Origin: Opitutaceae bacterium
Lineage (GTDB): Bacteria > Verrucomicrobiota > Verrucomicrobiia > Opitutales > Opitutaceae
DNA: 5,153 nucleotides
Reading direction: 5' to 3'
Assembly (NCBI GenBank): GCA_003168315.1
Contig: PMSP01000060.1
Span: 7,100-12,252 of the forward strand
Below are positions 1 through 5,153 of this stretch, in pieces (the stretch's first letter is position 1; the number at the start of each line of letters is the position of its first letter). The notes below the pieces were generated by a model. The model was not told the origin of the DNA. It ran no database searches and worked only from the letters and a program-made list of their open reading frames with translations. The translations under genes and the position numbers were made by a program.

Positions 1-145
1 TCGGCGCAGCGCAAGTATGCACGCAGCTGAATGGGGCTTAGACCCACCATCGCCGGTCCGGTTCGCATGGCCGCGGGCCGGGGAGCCGATTTTTTTTGGC
101 GCAGGGCGCAAACGGACGTTGCGGCTCCGCCCATCGGGGGGTTTC

Positions 146-150
146 AAGGA
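146..150 (+). promoter_or_regulatory. Shine-Dalgarno site deciding the GTG start of the lipoprotein glycosidase
   Basis: AAGGA lies four bases before GTG 155 and supports that start, which places a proper lipoprotein signal at the N-terminus. An ATG at 151 lies in the same short stretch but in another frame, and that frame encodes nothing recognisable. The spacing is a little short, so the site is plausible rather than certain. Confidence 0.5.
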
Positions 151-154
151 ATGC

Positions 155-1630
155 GTGAAAAAACCCCTCAACCTTCTCCTTGCCTGCGCCCTTTCGGGCT
201 GCGCGGTCACGGCGAGGGTTCCGACCCCCGGCATCACTTCGACCCCGGCGGCGAGTCTCCCGCCAATGCCGGCATCCACCCAGCGCGACTGGACCTGGGT
301 CCAGGGAACGGTCTTCGTGCCGACCAACTGCGTCAACGAGGCGCAGGAATGGGATGAGTACGACCCGGTGGTCAATGACCGCGAGCTGCATTACGCGTCC
401 GCGTACGGGATCAACATGGTCCGCGTGTACCTCCACTATTATGTCTACCTGAAAAAGAAGGACGCCCTCCTGGGCGAGATCGAGGATTTCCTCGGGCGGG
501 CCGACAGGTACGGGATCAAGGTCGAGTTCGTGTTCTTCGATGACTGCTGGAACCAGCCCCCGGCGGACCTCCTCTCCGCGGACTACCGCTACCCGGCCCC
601 GATCCCCGGGGTCCACAACAGCCGCTGGCTCGTCTGCCCCGGGGACGACGTGCGCAGCCACTACGCCCAGCACAGGGCGGGCCTGAAGGCCTACGTGCAG
701 GACATCGTCAAGGCCCACCGGGCCGACGGGCGCGTCGCCTTCTGGGAGATCTACAACGAGCCCAACAAGTCCGAGGCGACGGTCCGCCTCGAGAGGGACG
801 CCATGGGCTGGATCAAGGAGACCGGAAGCGCGATACCGGTCACCGCCACGGGCGGGGAGTTCTCAGGCGGCCCGTTCTCGGACTTCAATTCCTGGCACGA
901 GTACGGCGGCTACGGCCTCCTCGGCGACCGGTTCTCCCTCTGCACGGAATGCATGAACCGCCAGGGCCAGTCGGTCCCCGGGGTCGTCTCCCACTTCAAG
1001 GGGAAGGTTGGCTACATCATGTGGGAGCTCGGAATCGGCCGGGACAACTGCCGCTTCGCCTGGGGTGAGAATCGCGAAAAGCCGCGCAGGGACGAGACGC
1101 CGAAGCCCTTCCACGGGATCGTGTACCCCGACGGGCATCCCTGGTCGGTCGGCGACGCGAGGGCGCTCCTCGGCCCCGACGGGTTCGCCCGCGCCCATTT
1201 CTTCACCGCGAGCTACTATAAGGACCCCTCGTTCACGAAACTGGCGAAGACCTCGGTTGTCCCGATGATTGATTTCGACCTCGTGGACGAGGCGGGCGTG
1301 GGGTCGCCGGACGCCTCGGCGGGCGTCCCGAGGGACAAATTCTCGATCCGGTACGCGGGCGAGGTCCTCGCCCGGTTTGACGGCCCATACACCTTCTCCG
1401 CAGACACGGACGGGAGGGCCCAGCTGCTCGTCGACGGGAGGCCGGTGGTCACCAAGGAGACCGAGGGACGGGCCACCGCCAGCGGGACCATCACCCTCGT
1501 CGCCGGAACCCACTCGGTGTCGATCCGGTATGCGCACGGCACCGGGCCGGTCAGCCTCCACGTCAGCTGGTCCGGGCCCGGATTCCCAGGGCGGGTGCTC
1601 GAGCCCGCCTCGCATCCCCCGGGGATCTGA
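155..1630 (+). CDS. Lipoprotein glycoside hydrolase (clan GH-A/GH5-like) with C-terminal PA14 domain
   Basis: Predicted exported lipoprotein of 491 residues that probably cleaves a glycosidic bond in a plant or microbial polysaccharide at the cell surface or in the periplasm; the substrate is not readable from sequence. The start is GTG 155, with AAGGA at 146-150. It gives a short KKP-type signal peptide ending in the lipobox LSGC, with the lipidated Cys at residue 16. An in-frame ATG at 17 would add 46 residues of unlikely leader. The catalytic domain runs from about residue 48 to 350. WEIYNEPN gives the acid/base candidate Glu202, and IMWELG gives the nucleophile candidate Glu291, the NEP/WE pattern and roughly 90-residue spacing seen in retaining clan GH-A enzymes. 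Residues about 375-485 resemble a PA14 domain (YTFSADTDGRAQLLVDG, then a VAGTHSVSIRY-like strand), often a carbohydrate-binding module. The gene stands alone on its strand and converges on the tRNA. Family assignment is fairly sure; exact GH family and activity are not. Confidence 0.8.
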   Translation: MKKPLNLLLACALSGCAVTARVPTPGITSTPAASLPPMPASTQRDWTWVQGTVFVPTNCVNEAQEWDEYDPVVNDRELHYASAYGINMVRVYLHYYVYLKKKDALLGEIEDFLGRADRYGIKVEFVFFDDCWNQPPADLLSADYRYPAPIPGVHNSRWLVCPGDDVRSHYAQHRAGLKAYVQDIVKAHRADGRVAFWEIYNEPNKSEATVRLERDAMGWIKETGSAIPVTATGGEFSGGPFSDFNSWHEYGGYGLLGDRFSLCTECMNRQGQSVPGVVSHFKGKVGYIMWELGIGRDNCRFAWGENREKPRRDETPKPFHGIVYPDGHPWSVGDARALLGPDGFARAHFFTASYYKDPSFTKLAKTSVVPMIDFDLVDEAGVGSPDASAGVPRDKFSIRYAGEVLARFDGPYTFSADTDGRAQLLVDGRPVVTKETEGRATASGTITLVAGTHSVSIRYAHGTGPVSLHVSWSGPGFPGRVLEPASHPPGI

Positions 1631-1671
1631 TGCGGCCTGGGCTCAGCGCTTCCTGAACGGACCCGGCATCT

Positions 1672-1735
1672 GGGCCCACCAGTTCGTGGGGGCCCTCTCG
1701 TCGATCCCGTAGCGGCGCCGGGCCGGCTGGGCCCG
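1672..1735. terminator. Pair of GC-rich hairpins between converging glycosidase and tRNA genes
   Basis: Two inverted repeats lie in the convergent gap. The first (1672-1695) pairs GGGCCC with GGGCCC, plus a further AC/GT pair beyond a two-base bulge, around a CAGTTC loop. The second (1719-1735) pairs CGGGCC with GGCCCG around a five-base loop. Neither has a following run of T on either strand, so intrinsic termination is not demonstrated; their position between two genes transcribed toward each other is the main argument. In such GC-rich DNA, hairpins of this size can arise by chance. Confidence 0.25.
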
Positions 1736-1788
1736 CCGGAGCCGATTGAGAACCCCCAGCCGCCAAACGGCTTGCCCCTCCCCAAAGG

Positions 1789-1862
1789 TGGCTGCCCGGC
1801 CTGGATTCGAACCAGGACTAGGTGAGTCAAAGTCACCGGTGCTACCATTACACCACCAGGCA
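1789..1862 (-). tRNA. tRNA-Gln (anticodon UUG) with encoded CCA
   Basis: Read on the minus strand this folds into a complete 74-base cloverleaf. The acceptor stem TGCCTGG pairs with CCGGGCA (one U-G wobble), followed by discriminator G and an encoded CCA. The D arm has a three-base-pair stem GTG/CAC with a TAATGGTAG loop. The anticodon stem GGTGA/TCACC encloses loop CTTTGAC, so the anticodon TTG (plus-strand 1828-1830) reads CAA. The variable loop is TAGT, and the T arm CCTGG-TTCGAAT-CCAGG is perfect. A U1-A72 pair and G73 are typical identity elements of bacterial tRNA-Gln. It is divergent from pyrH and convergent with the glycosidase gene. No intron or defect is visible. Confidence 0.96.
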
Positions 1863-1867
1863 AAATA

Positions 1868-1897
1868 TTGAACTGATGAGCGTGCGGCCCGGACAAT
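1868..1897 (+). promoter_or_regulatory. Candidate sigma70-type promoter for the pyrH-frr-proB transcript
   Basis: TTGAAC at 1868-1873 and GACAAT at 1892-1897 are separated by 18 bases, each matching four of six consensus bases, and would start a transcript about 70 bases before pyrH. A competing candidate is TTGACG at 1940-1945 with TTTCAT at 1963-1968 (spacer 17), which would give an almost leaderless pyrH mRNA. Both are weak matches judged by eye. The 114-base tRNA-pyrH spacer must also hold the tRNA promoter on the other strand; I could not identify it with confidence. Confidence 0.22.
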
Positions 1898-1976
1898 AAC
1901 CCCGTCAACGGCGGAATCGAGCCCCTTCGCACTGGGGAGTTGACGCCCTATTTGCGCAATCGTTTCATTCGTCTCC

Positions 1977-2717
1977 ATGCACGCCACCGTCCCCGTCGAT
2001 CCAAGGGTGAAATACAAGCGCATCATCCTCAAGCTCTCGGGCGAGCTGCTGCGCGGCGAGAAGACCGGCGACCCGATAGACGCGGACGCCCTCGAGCGCA
2101 CCTGCAAGCAGGTGAAGGAGATCCACGACCTCGGGGTCGAGATCTGCGTCGTGATCGGCGGCGGCAACATCTTCCGGGGCCTGACCGGGGAGAAGCGGGG
2201 CGTGGACCGGACGACCGGCGACTATATGGGGATGCTGGCGACCGTCATCAACGGGATGGCGATCATGGACCGGCTGGAGAAGATGGGTGTCATGACGCGG
2301 GTCCAGAGCGCGATCCCGATGAACCAGATCGCGGAGCCCTTCATCCTGCGCCGTGCCATCCGCCACCTTGAGAAGGGCCGGGTGGTGATCTTCGTCGCCG
2401 GCACGGGGAACCCTTACTTCTCGACGGACACGACGGCGGCCCTCCGGGCCTCCGAGATGCGGGCCGACATCATCGTCAAGGCCACCAAGGTCGACGGCAT
2501 CTACGACAAGGACCCGAAGAAGCACGCGGACGCCGTCAAGTACGACGAGATCTCGTTCATCGACGCCCTGAAGCAGCGCCTGAAGATCATGGACTCGACG
2601 GCATTCTCGCTCTGCCTGGACAACCATGTCCCGATCCTGGTCCTCGACCTGCACGAGGACCATGCGATCCTGCGGGGCGTCACCGGCAAGAAGGTCGGCA
2701 CGCTCGTGCACGCCTGA
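1977..2717 (+). CDS. pyrH: UMP kinase (uridylate kinase)
   Basis: Cytoplasmic UMP kinase of the amino acid kinase family; it phosphorylates UMP to UDP with ATP in pyrimidine nucleotide synthesis, usually as a hexamer. At 246 residues it is near the usual 235-245. Motifs appear in order: KLSGELL (residues 19-25, phosphate binding), GGGNIFRG (61-68), DYMGMLAT (82-89, UMP site), GTGNPYFSTD (142-151) and TKVDGIYDKDP (170-180, nucleotide site). All expected motifs are intact. The start at ATG 1977 leaves about ten extra residues before the conserved VKYKRIILK; the GTG at 2007 is an alternative but has AAGG directly touching it, too close to act as a ribosome site. Upstream of 1977 the sequence is pyrimidine-rich with no Shine-Dalgarno site. 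It opens the housekeeping cluster, 30 bases before frr. In many bacteria rpsB-tsf precede pyrH; here a divergent tRNA gene does. Confidence 0.97.
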   Translation: MHATVPVDPRVKYKRIILKLSGELLRGEKTGDPIDADALERTCKQVKEIHDLGVEICVVIGGGNIFRGLTGEKRGVDRTTGDYMGMLATVINGMAIMDRLEKMGVMTRVQSAIPMNQIAEPFILRRAIRHLEKGRVVIFVAGTGNPYFSTDTTAALRASEMRADIIVKATKVDGIYDKDPKKHADAVKYDEISFIDALKQRLKIMDSTAFSLCLDNHVPILVLDLHEDHAILRGVTGKKVGTLVHA

Positions 2718-2721
2718 CCGG

Positions 2722-2747
2722 CCCAAAACCCCCAACCCCCAGACCCC
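2722..2747 (-). other. G-quadruplex-capable tract abutting the frr start codon
   Basis: On the minus strand this reads as four G runs of 4, 5, 5 and 3 bases separated by TCT, TT and TTTT, fitting the G3+N1-7 quadruplex rule. On the mRNA strand it is a C-run/A-run leader that fills nearly all of the pyrH-frr gap, ends exactly at the frr ATG and contains no Shine-Dalgarno sequence. Whether it folds or matters in the cell cannot be told from sequence. Confidence 0.6.
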
Positions 2748-3293
2748 ATGTCCCATCCCCTGCTGACAGACGCCAACGCCAAGATGAAGAAGGCCCTGGA
2801 CTTCACCCTCCATGAATTCTCGTCGATCCACACCGGCAAGGCCACGCCCATGATGGTGGAGGGCGTCATGGTGGAGGCCTACGGCTCCCAGATGCGCCTC
2901 AAGGAATGCGCCGCGATCACCACACCCGATTCCCGCATGATCCAGATCCAACCCTGGGACGCCAGCCTGACCAAGGCGATCGAGAAGGCGATCCAGGTCG
3001 CGAACCTCGGCTTCAACCCGGTCGTCGACGGCAAGATAATCCGGGTCCCCCTGCCGGACATGAGCCGCGAGCGCCGCCATGAATTCGTGAAGACGGCCTC
3101 GCGCATCGCCGAGGAGGGCCGGGTCCACATCCGCAACGTGAGGCGCGACGTCATGGAGGCCGTGAAGAAGGCGAAGCTTCCCGAGGACGAGGGCAAGCGG
3201 CTGGAGAAGGACGTCCAGGCCGCGACCGACAAGGCCATCAAGGACATCGGCGACCACTTCACCGCCAAGGAGAAGGAACTCCTCGCAGTGTGA
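2748..3293 (+). CDS. frr: Ribosome recycling factor
   Basis: Cytoplasmic factor that, with EF-G, splits the post-termination ribosome into subunits. The 181 residues compare with about 185 in E. coli; the loss lies in the loop after VRRD (around residues 140-147). The two-domain layout is clear: helix 1, then TGKATP (29-34), the small beta domain including DSRMIQIQPWD (61-71) and IRVPLPDMSRERR (98-110), then the long helices with IRNVRRD (128-134), which contains the Arg132 known to matter for ribosome binding, and KDVQAATDKAIKDI. Two usually arginine positions in helix 1 are His28 and Lys31, conservative changes seen by comparison with the E. coli protein from memory. The ATG at 2748 follows a C-rich leader without a ribosome binding site, so translation may depend on coupling to pyrH or on SD-independent initiation. 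Its TGA overlaps the proB start. Confidence 0.97.
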   Translation: MSHPLLTDANAKMKKALDFTLHEFSSIHTGKATPMMVEGVMVEAYGSQMRLKECAAITTPDSRMIQIQPWDASLTKAIEKAIQVANLGFNPVVDGKIIRVPLPDMSRERRHEFVKTASRIAEEGRVHIRNVRRDVMEAVKKAKLPEDEGKRLEKDVQAATDKAIKDIGDHFTAKEKELLAV

Positions 3294-4426
3294 GCGGCGG
3301 CGGCATGCTGACGCCCCGAAAACGGCCGGCGCGGGTCATCGTCAAGCTCGGCACCGGCGTCCTGACGTCCGGGGTCGGAAGGCTCGACACGGCGAGGATC
3401 GCGTCCATGTGCGCGCAGATCGCCGCGCTGCGGGCATCCGGGACGGAGGTCTTCGTCGTCTCCTCGGGCGCCGTCGGCCTCGGGATGGGGCGGCTCGCCC
3501 TCACGCGCCGCCCGTCCGAGACCGCGCGCAAGCAGGCCTGCGCCGCGGTCGGCCAGAGCCTCCTCATGGAGACCTGGCAGGCCGGTTTCGCGCCGCACGG
3601 GATCACGGTCGCCCAGGTGCTCCTGACGCATGAGGACCTGCGCGCCCGGGCCCGCTACCTCGGCGTCAGGGAGACGCTCGCCCAGGTGATCGGCTACGGC
3701 GCCGTCCCGATCATCAACGAGAACGACACGGTGAGCGCCGCCGAGATCGACAAGCCGGGCGGCGGGTTCGGGGACAACGACACGCTCTCGGCGATGGTCG
3801 CAAGCCTCGTCCGCGCGGAATTCCTCCTCATCCTGTCGACCGCGCCGGGGCTGGTCGACATGGGGGGGACCGGGCGCGTGGTGCCGGTGGTCGAGAGGAT
3901 AACGCCCGAGATCGAGGCGATGGCCGGCGGGACGACCAGCGCGACCGCCGTCGGCGGCATGGTGAGCAAGCTCTCGGCGGCGAGGCTCGCGACCAAGTCC
4001 GGCTGCGGCGTCTTCATCGCGAGCGGGGCCGAGCCGGACATCATCCCGCGCCTCCTCGCGGGGACGGGCCCGGGCACGTTCTTCGTCCCGAGCGGCCTCC
4101 CGCTCGAGGCGCGCAAGAGCTGGCTCGCGTATTTCCAGAGGCCCTCGGGGACGATCTCGATAAACGCCTGCGCCGTCCCGGTCCTCAGGGACGAGGGCCG
4201 CAGCCTCCTCGCCGTCGGCGTCACCGGGTCGAGCGGCGAGTTCGCGGCGGGCGACATAGTCGACATAGCCGGGCCGGACGGCGCGGTGATCGCGCGCGGG
4301 AAGGCCTCGTTCGGCTCGGACGAGATCTCGGCCCTCGCGGGAAAGAAGGGCGAACAGGTCCGCGCGCTTCATCCCGGCAGGAAGCGGATCGAGGTCGTCC
4401 ACCGCAGCCACCTCGCGCTCCTTTGA
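3290..4426 (+). CDS. proB: Glutamate 5-kinase with C-terminal PUA domain
   Basis: Cytoplasmic enzyme phosphorylating glutamate to glutamyl 5-phosphate, the first and normally feedback-controlled step of proline synthesis. The 378 residues match the long, PUA-containing form (E. coli 367). The kinase domain shows VKLGTGVLT (Lys19), VVSSGAVGLG, INENDTV (Asp146), FGDNDTLSA (Asp164) and GGMVSKL (Lys227). A PUA domain follows from about residue 285 to the end. The start is GTG 3290, sharing GTGA with the frr stop, which suggests translational coupling; AAGGA at 3273-3277 is rather distant. ATG 3305 is an alternative only five residues shorter. Odd points: the usual L(T/S)D before the GL loop is LST (183-184), and the usual GTGGM is AVGGM (220-224), both in the ATP site. 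proA is not next to it. The family assignment is firm, given the conserved glutamate-site motifs and PUA; full activity is not tested by sequence. Confidence 0.93.
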   Translation: MSGGGMLTPRKRPARVIVKLGTGVLTSGVGRLDTARIASMCAQIAALRASGTEVFVVSSGAVGLGMGRLALTRRPSETARKQACAAVGQSLLMETWQAGFAPHGITVAQVLLTHEDLRARARYLGVRETLAQVIGYGAVPIINENDTVSAAEIDKPGGGFGDNDTLSAMVASLVRAEFLLILSTAPGLVDMGGTGRVVPVVERITPEIEAMAGGTTSATAVGGMVSKLSAARLATKSGCGVFIASGAEPDIIPRLLAGTGPGTFFVPSGLPLEARKSWLAYFQRPSGTISINACAVPVLRDEGRSLLAVGVTGSSGEFAAGDIVDIAGPDGAVIARGKASFGSDEISALAGKKGEQVRALHPGRKRIEVVHRSHLALL

Positions 4427-4449
4427 ACCCCTTCGGCCAGCTCCGGGGC

Positions 4450-5153
4450 ATGACCGGGCACCAGTGGAGGGCCTTCAGCGCGGCCTACCTCGGGTGGACG
4501 CTCGACGCGTTCGACTACTTCCTGCTGGTCCTGCTGGCCCGCGCCATGGCCGCCGACTTCGGCACGGGGCTGAAGGCGATGTCCTATGCCATCGGCCTCA
4601 CGCTCGCGATGCGCCCGGTCGGGGCGCTCGTGTTCGGGCTCATCGCCGACCGGTTTGGGCGCAGGCCCGCCCTCATGGGGAGCATCCTCCTCTATGCCGT
4701 CGCCGAGCTCCTGACGGGCTTCGCCCCGTCCCTCGGCGCCCTCTTCGCGATGCGCGCCCTCTTCGGGATCGGGATGGGCGGGGAATGGGGTGTCGGCGCG
4801 TCCCTGGCGATGGAGTCCATCCCCGCCAGGAGCCGCGGGCTCCTCTCCGGGGTCCTGCAGCAGGGCTATCCCATGGGCTACCTCCTGGCGGCGCTCGTCG
4901 TCGGGCATGTCTATCCCCACGTCGGGTGGCGGGGGACCTTCATCCTCGGCGCGCTGCCCGCCGTCCTGGTCCTCTACGTCAGGATCGGTGTCAGGGAGTC
5001 GCCCGCGTGGCTGGCGAGCGCGCCGAACAGGTCAGGCCGCAGCATCGGCGTGATCATCGCGCCGAACCCGCCGCTCGACTTGCCCATGATCGCCCGGTGC
5101 GCGGCATCAGGCCGGGTGCGGTACCGCGCGTCCACCCAGGGCACGACCTCGTC
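4450..5153 (+). CDS. MFS transporter, SHS (sialate/lactate symporter) type, N-terminal half; end not genuine
   Basis: Inner-membrane secondary transporter, probably a proton symporter for a carboxylate such as lactate or sialate; the substrate is a guess from family resemblance. The supported part is residues 1-187, holding six membrane segments: GWTLDAFDYFLLVLLA (TM1), a second around AIGLTLAMRPVGALVFG, motif A GLIADRFGRRPAL, TM3-TM4 ending in GIGMGGEWGVGASLAMESIP (the SHS-like signature), TM5 with QQGYPMGYLLAALVVG, and TM6 ending RESPAW at 5010. From there the open frame runs to the window edge but encodes no membrane helix and nothing like the expected central loop and TM7; the minus strand explains that DNA instead. 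ATG 4450 was chosen; TTG 4423, overlapping the proB stop as TTGA, is an alternative adding nine residues. There is no clear ribosome site. The gap to proB is 23 bases, so co-transcription is likely. Confidence 0.78.
   Translation, partial: MTGHQWRAFSAAYLGWTLDAFDYFLLVLLARAMAADFGTGLKAMSYAIGLTLAMRPVGALVFGLIADRFGRRPALMGSILLYAVAELLTGFAPSLGALFAMRALFGIGMGGEWGVGASLAMESIPARSRGLLSGVLQQGYPMGYLLAALVVGHVYPHVGWRGTFILGALPAVLVLYVRIGVRESPAWLASAPNRSGRSIGVIIAPNPPLDLPMIARCAASGRVRYRASTQGTTS
4974..5153 (-). CDS. Internal fragment of a PF00756-type esterase (alpha/beta hydrolase), truncated at both ends
   Basis: Entering from the window edge on the minus strand, a 59-codon open frame encodes a recognisable piece of the esterase D/enterochelin-esterase-like family. 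It includes EVVPWVDARYRT, then HRAIMGKSSGGFGA with nucleophile Ser in GxSxG (GKSSG; Ser codon at plus-strand 5076-5078), then RPDLFGALASHAGD. The order and spacing of the PWVDARYR, GKSSGGFGA and SHAGD segments are those of the family. Resemblance stops after HAGD at about 4998; the last seven residues to the TAG at 4974 look like read-through into transporter DNA. The His and Asp/Glu of the triad would lie in the missing C-terminal part, and the N-terminus lies outside the window. Third codon positions are nearly all G or C, with a few T-ending codons (CCT, GAT). It is a broken gene or one arm of a chimeric join, not a functional gene here. Confidence 0.72.
   Translation of the reverse strand, partial: DEVVPWVDARYRTRPDAAHRAIMGKSSGGFGAMITPMLRPDLFGALASHAGDSLTPILT
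4995..5012. other. Junction between truncated transporter and inverted esterase fragment
   Basis: Transporter resemblance on the plus strand lasts to the Trp of RESPAW (5008-5010). Esterase resemblance on the minus strand lasts to the Asp of HAGD (4998-5000). The 13 shared bases 4998-5010 can serve both proteins, so the breakpoint lies here and is consistent with joining at a short microhomology. Two opposite-strand genes cut mid-domain at one point is the mark of a chimeric contig or a rearrangement. Confidence 0.65.

Noticed and set aside
1..50. C-terminal end of an upstream gene (short frames stopping at 28-30 or 39-41) or the start of a divergent gene at 50
   Set aside because: Too few codons to judge and no recognisable residues; any of these could be chance.
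90..97. Run of eight T upstream of the glycosidase, as a terminator of an upstream gene
   Set aside because: No convincing stem precedes it; only three-base pairings such as GGC/GCC are seen. Nothing upstream in the window identifies a gene that would need it.
1758..1772. AGCCG/CGGCT hairpin downstream of the tRNA as an intrinsic terminator
   Set aside because: The stem is only five pairs and is followed on the tRNA's strand by G residues rather than a T run.
1903..1908. TTGACG on the minus strand as the -35 box of the tRNA promoter
   Set aside because: No acceptable -10 hexamer lies 16-19 bases downstream (GCACGC or CACGCT there).
1643..2170. Long minus-strand open frame running through the tRNA gene and the start of pyrH
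   Set aside because: It translates the tRNA itself (giving the familiar CNGSTGDFDSPSPGSNPG artefact) and the antisense of pyrH; only its last part is considered separately as a small-protein candidate.
1965..3257. Very long minus-strand open frames antisense to pyrH and frr, and similar ones antisense to proB (2879-4411)
   Set aside because: They are by-products of high third-position GC: low-complexity, rich in Arg, Asp and His, with no family motifs, and opposite clearly conserved genes.
5011..5153. Genuine C-terminal continuation of the transporter
   Set aside because: The + frame is open but Pro/Ser/Arg-rich with no membrane helix, while the opposite strand encodes a coherent esterase core with an intact GxSxG motif.

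Overview
The window is a GC-rich bacterial chromosome segment (about two thirds G+C by eye, with third codon positions almost all G or C). It carries an accessory carbohydrate-active lipoprotein gene, a tRNA gene, and a compact housekeeping cluster. The order pyrH-frr-proB, the lack of Shine-Dalgarno sites before several genes, and a lipoprotein glycosidase with a C-terminal PA14 domain would fit a member of the Verrucomicrobiota (Opitutae-like) or a related PVC/soil lineage. That placement is inference from general knowledge and is not proven by the sequence.

Layout. Positions 155-1630 (+) encode a lipoprotein with a clan GH-A-like glycoside hydrolase domain and a PA14 domain. Positions 1631-1788 hold GC-rich hairpins and a possible tiny minus-strand ORF. 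Positions 1789-1862 (-) are a complete tRNA-Gln(UUG) with encoded CCA. Positions 1863-1976 are the divergent spacer between that tRNA and pyrH. Then come pyrH (1977-2717), frr (2748-3293) and proB (3290-4426), all on + and probably one transcript. frr and proB overlap by four bases (GTGA). After 23 bases a major facilitator transporter of the SHS (sialate/lactate) type starts at 4450.

The most notable point is the last 150 bases. The transporter is convincing only through its sixth membrane segment (to about 5010). Beyond that, the + strand reading no longer resembles the family. The minus strand from the window edge to about 4998 instead encodes the catalytic-serine region of an unrelated PF00756-type esterase. 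Two genes in opposite orientation, both cut internally, share about 13 bases at the join. This looks like a chimeric junction (assembly or amplification artefact) or, less likely, a real rearrangement that broke both genes.

How the genes work together: pyrH supplies UDP for pyrimidine nucleotides, frr recycles ribosomes, and proB starts proline synthesis. They are growth-linked housekeeping functions rather than one pathway. The glycosidase lipoprotein and the transporter point to a polysaccharide- and organic-acid-using lifestyle. I found no convincing novel multi-gene system. The unusual items are the terminal junction, changes in the ATP-site motifs of ProB, a G-quadruplex-capable tract abutting the frr start, and missing ribosome binding sites.
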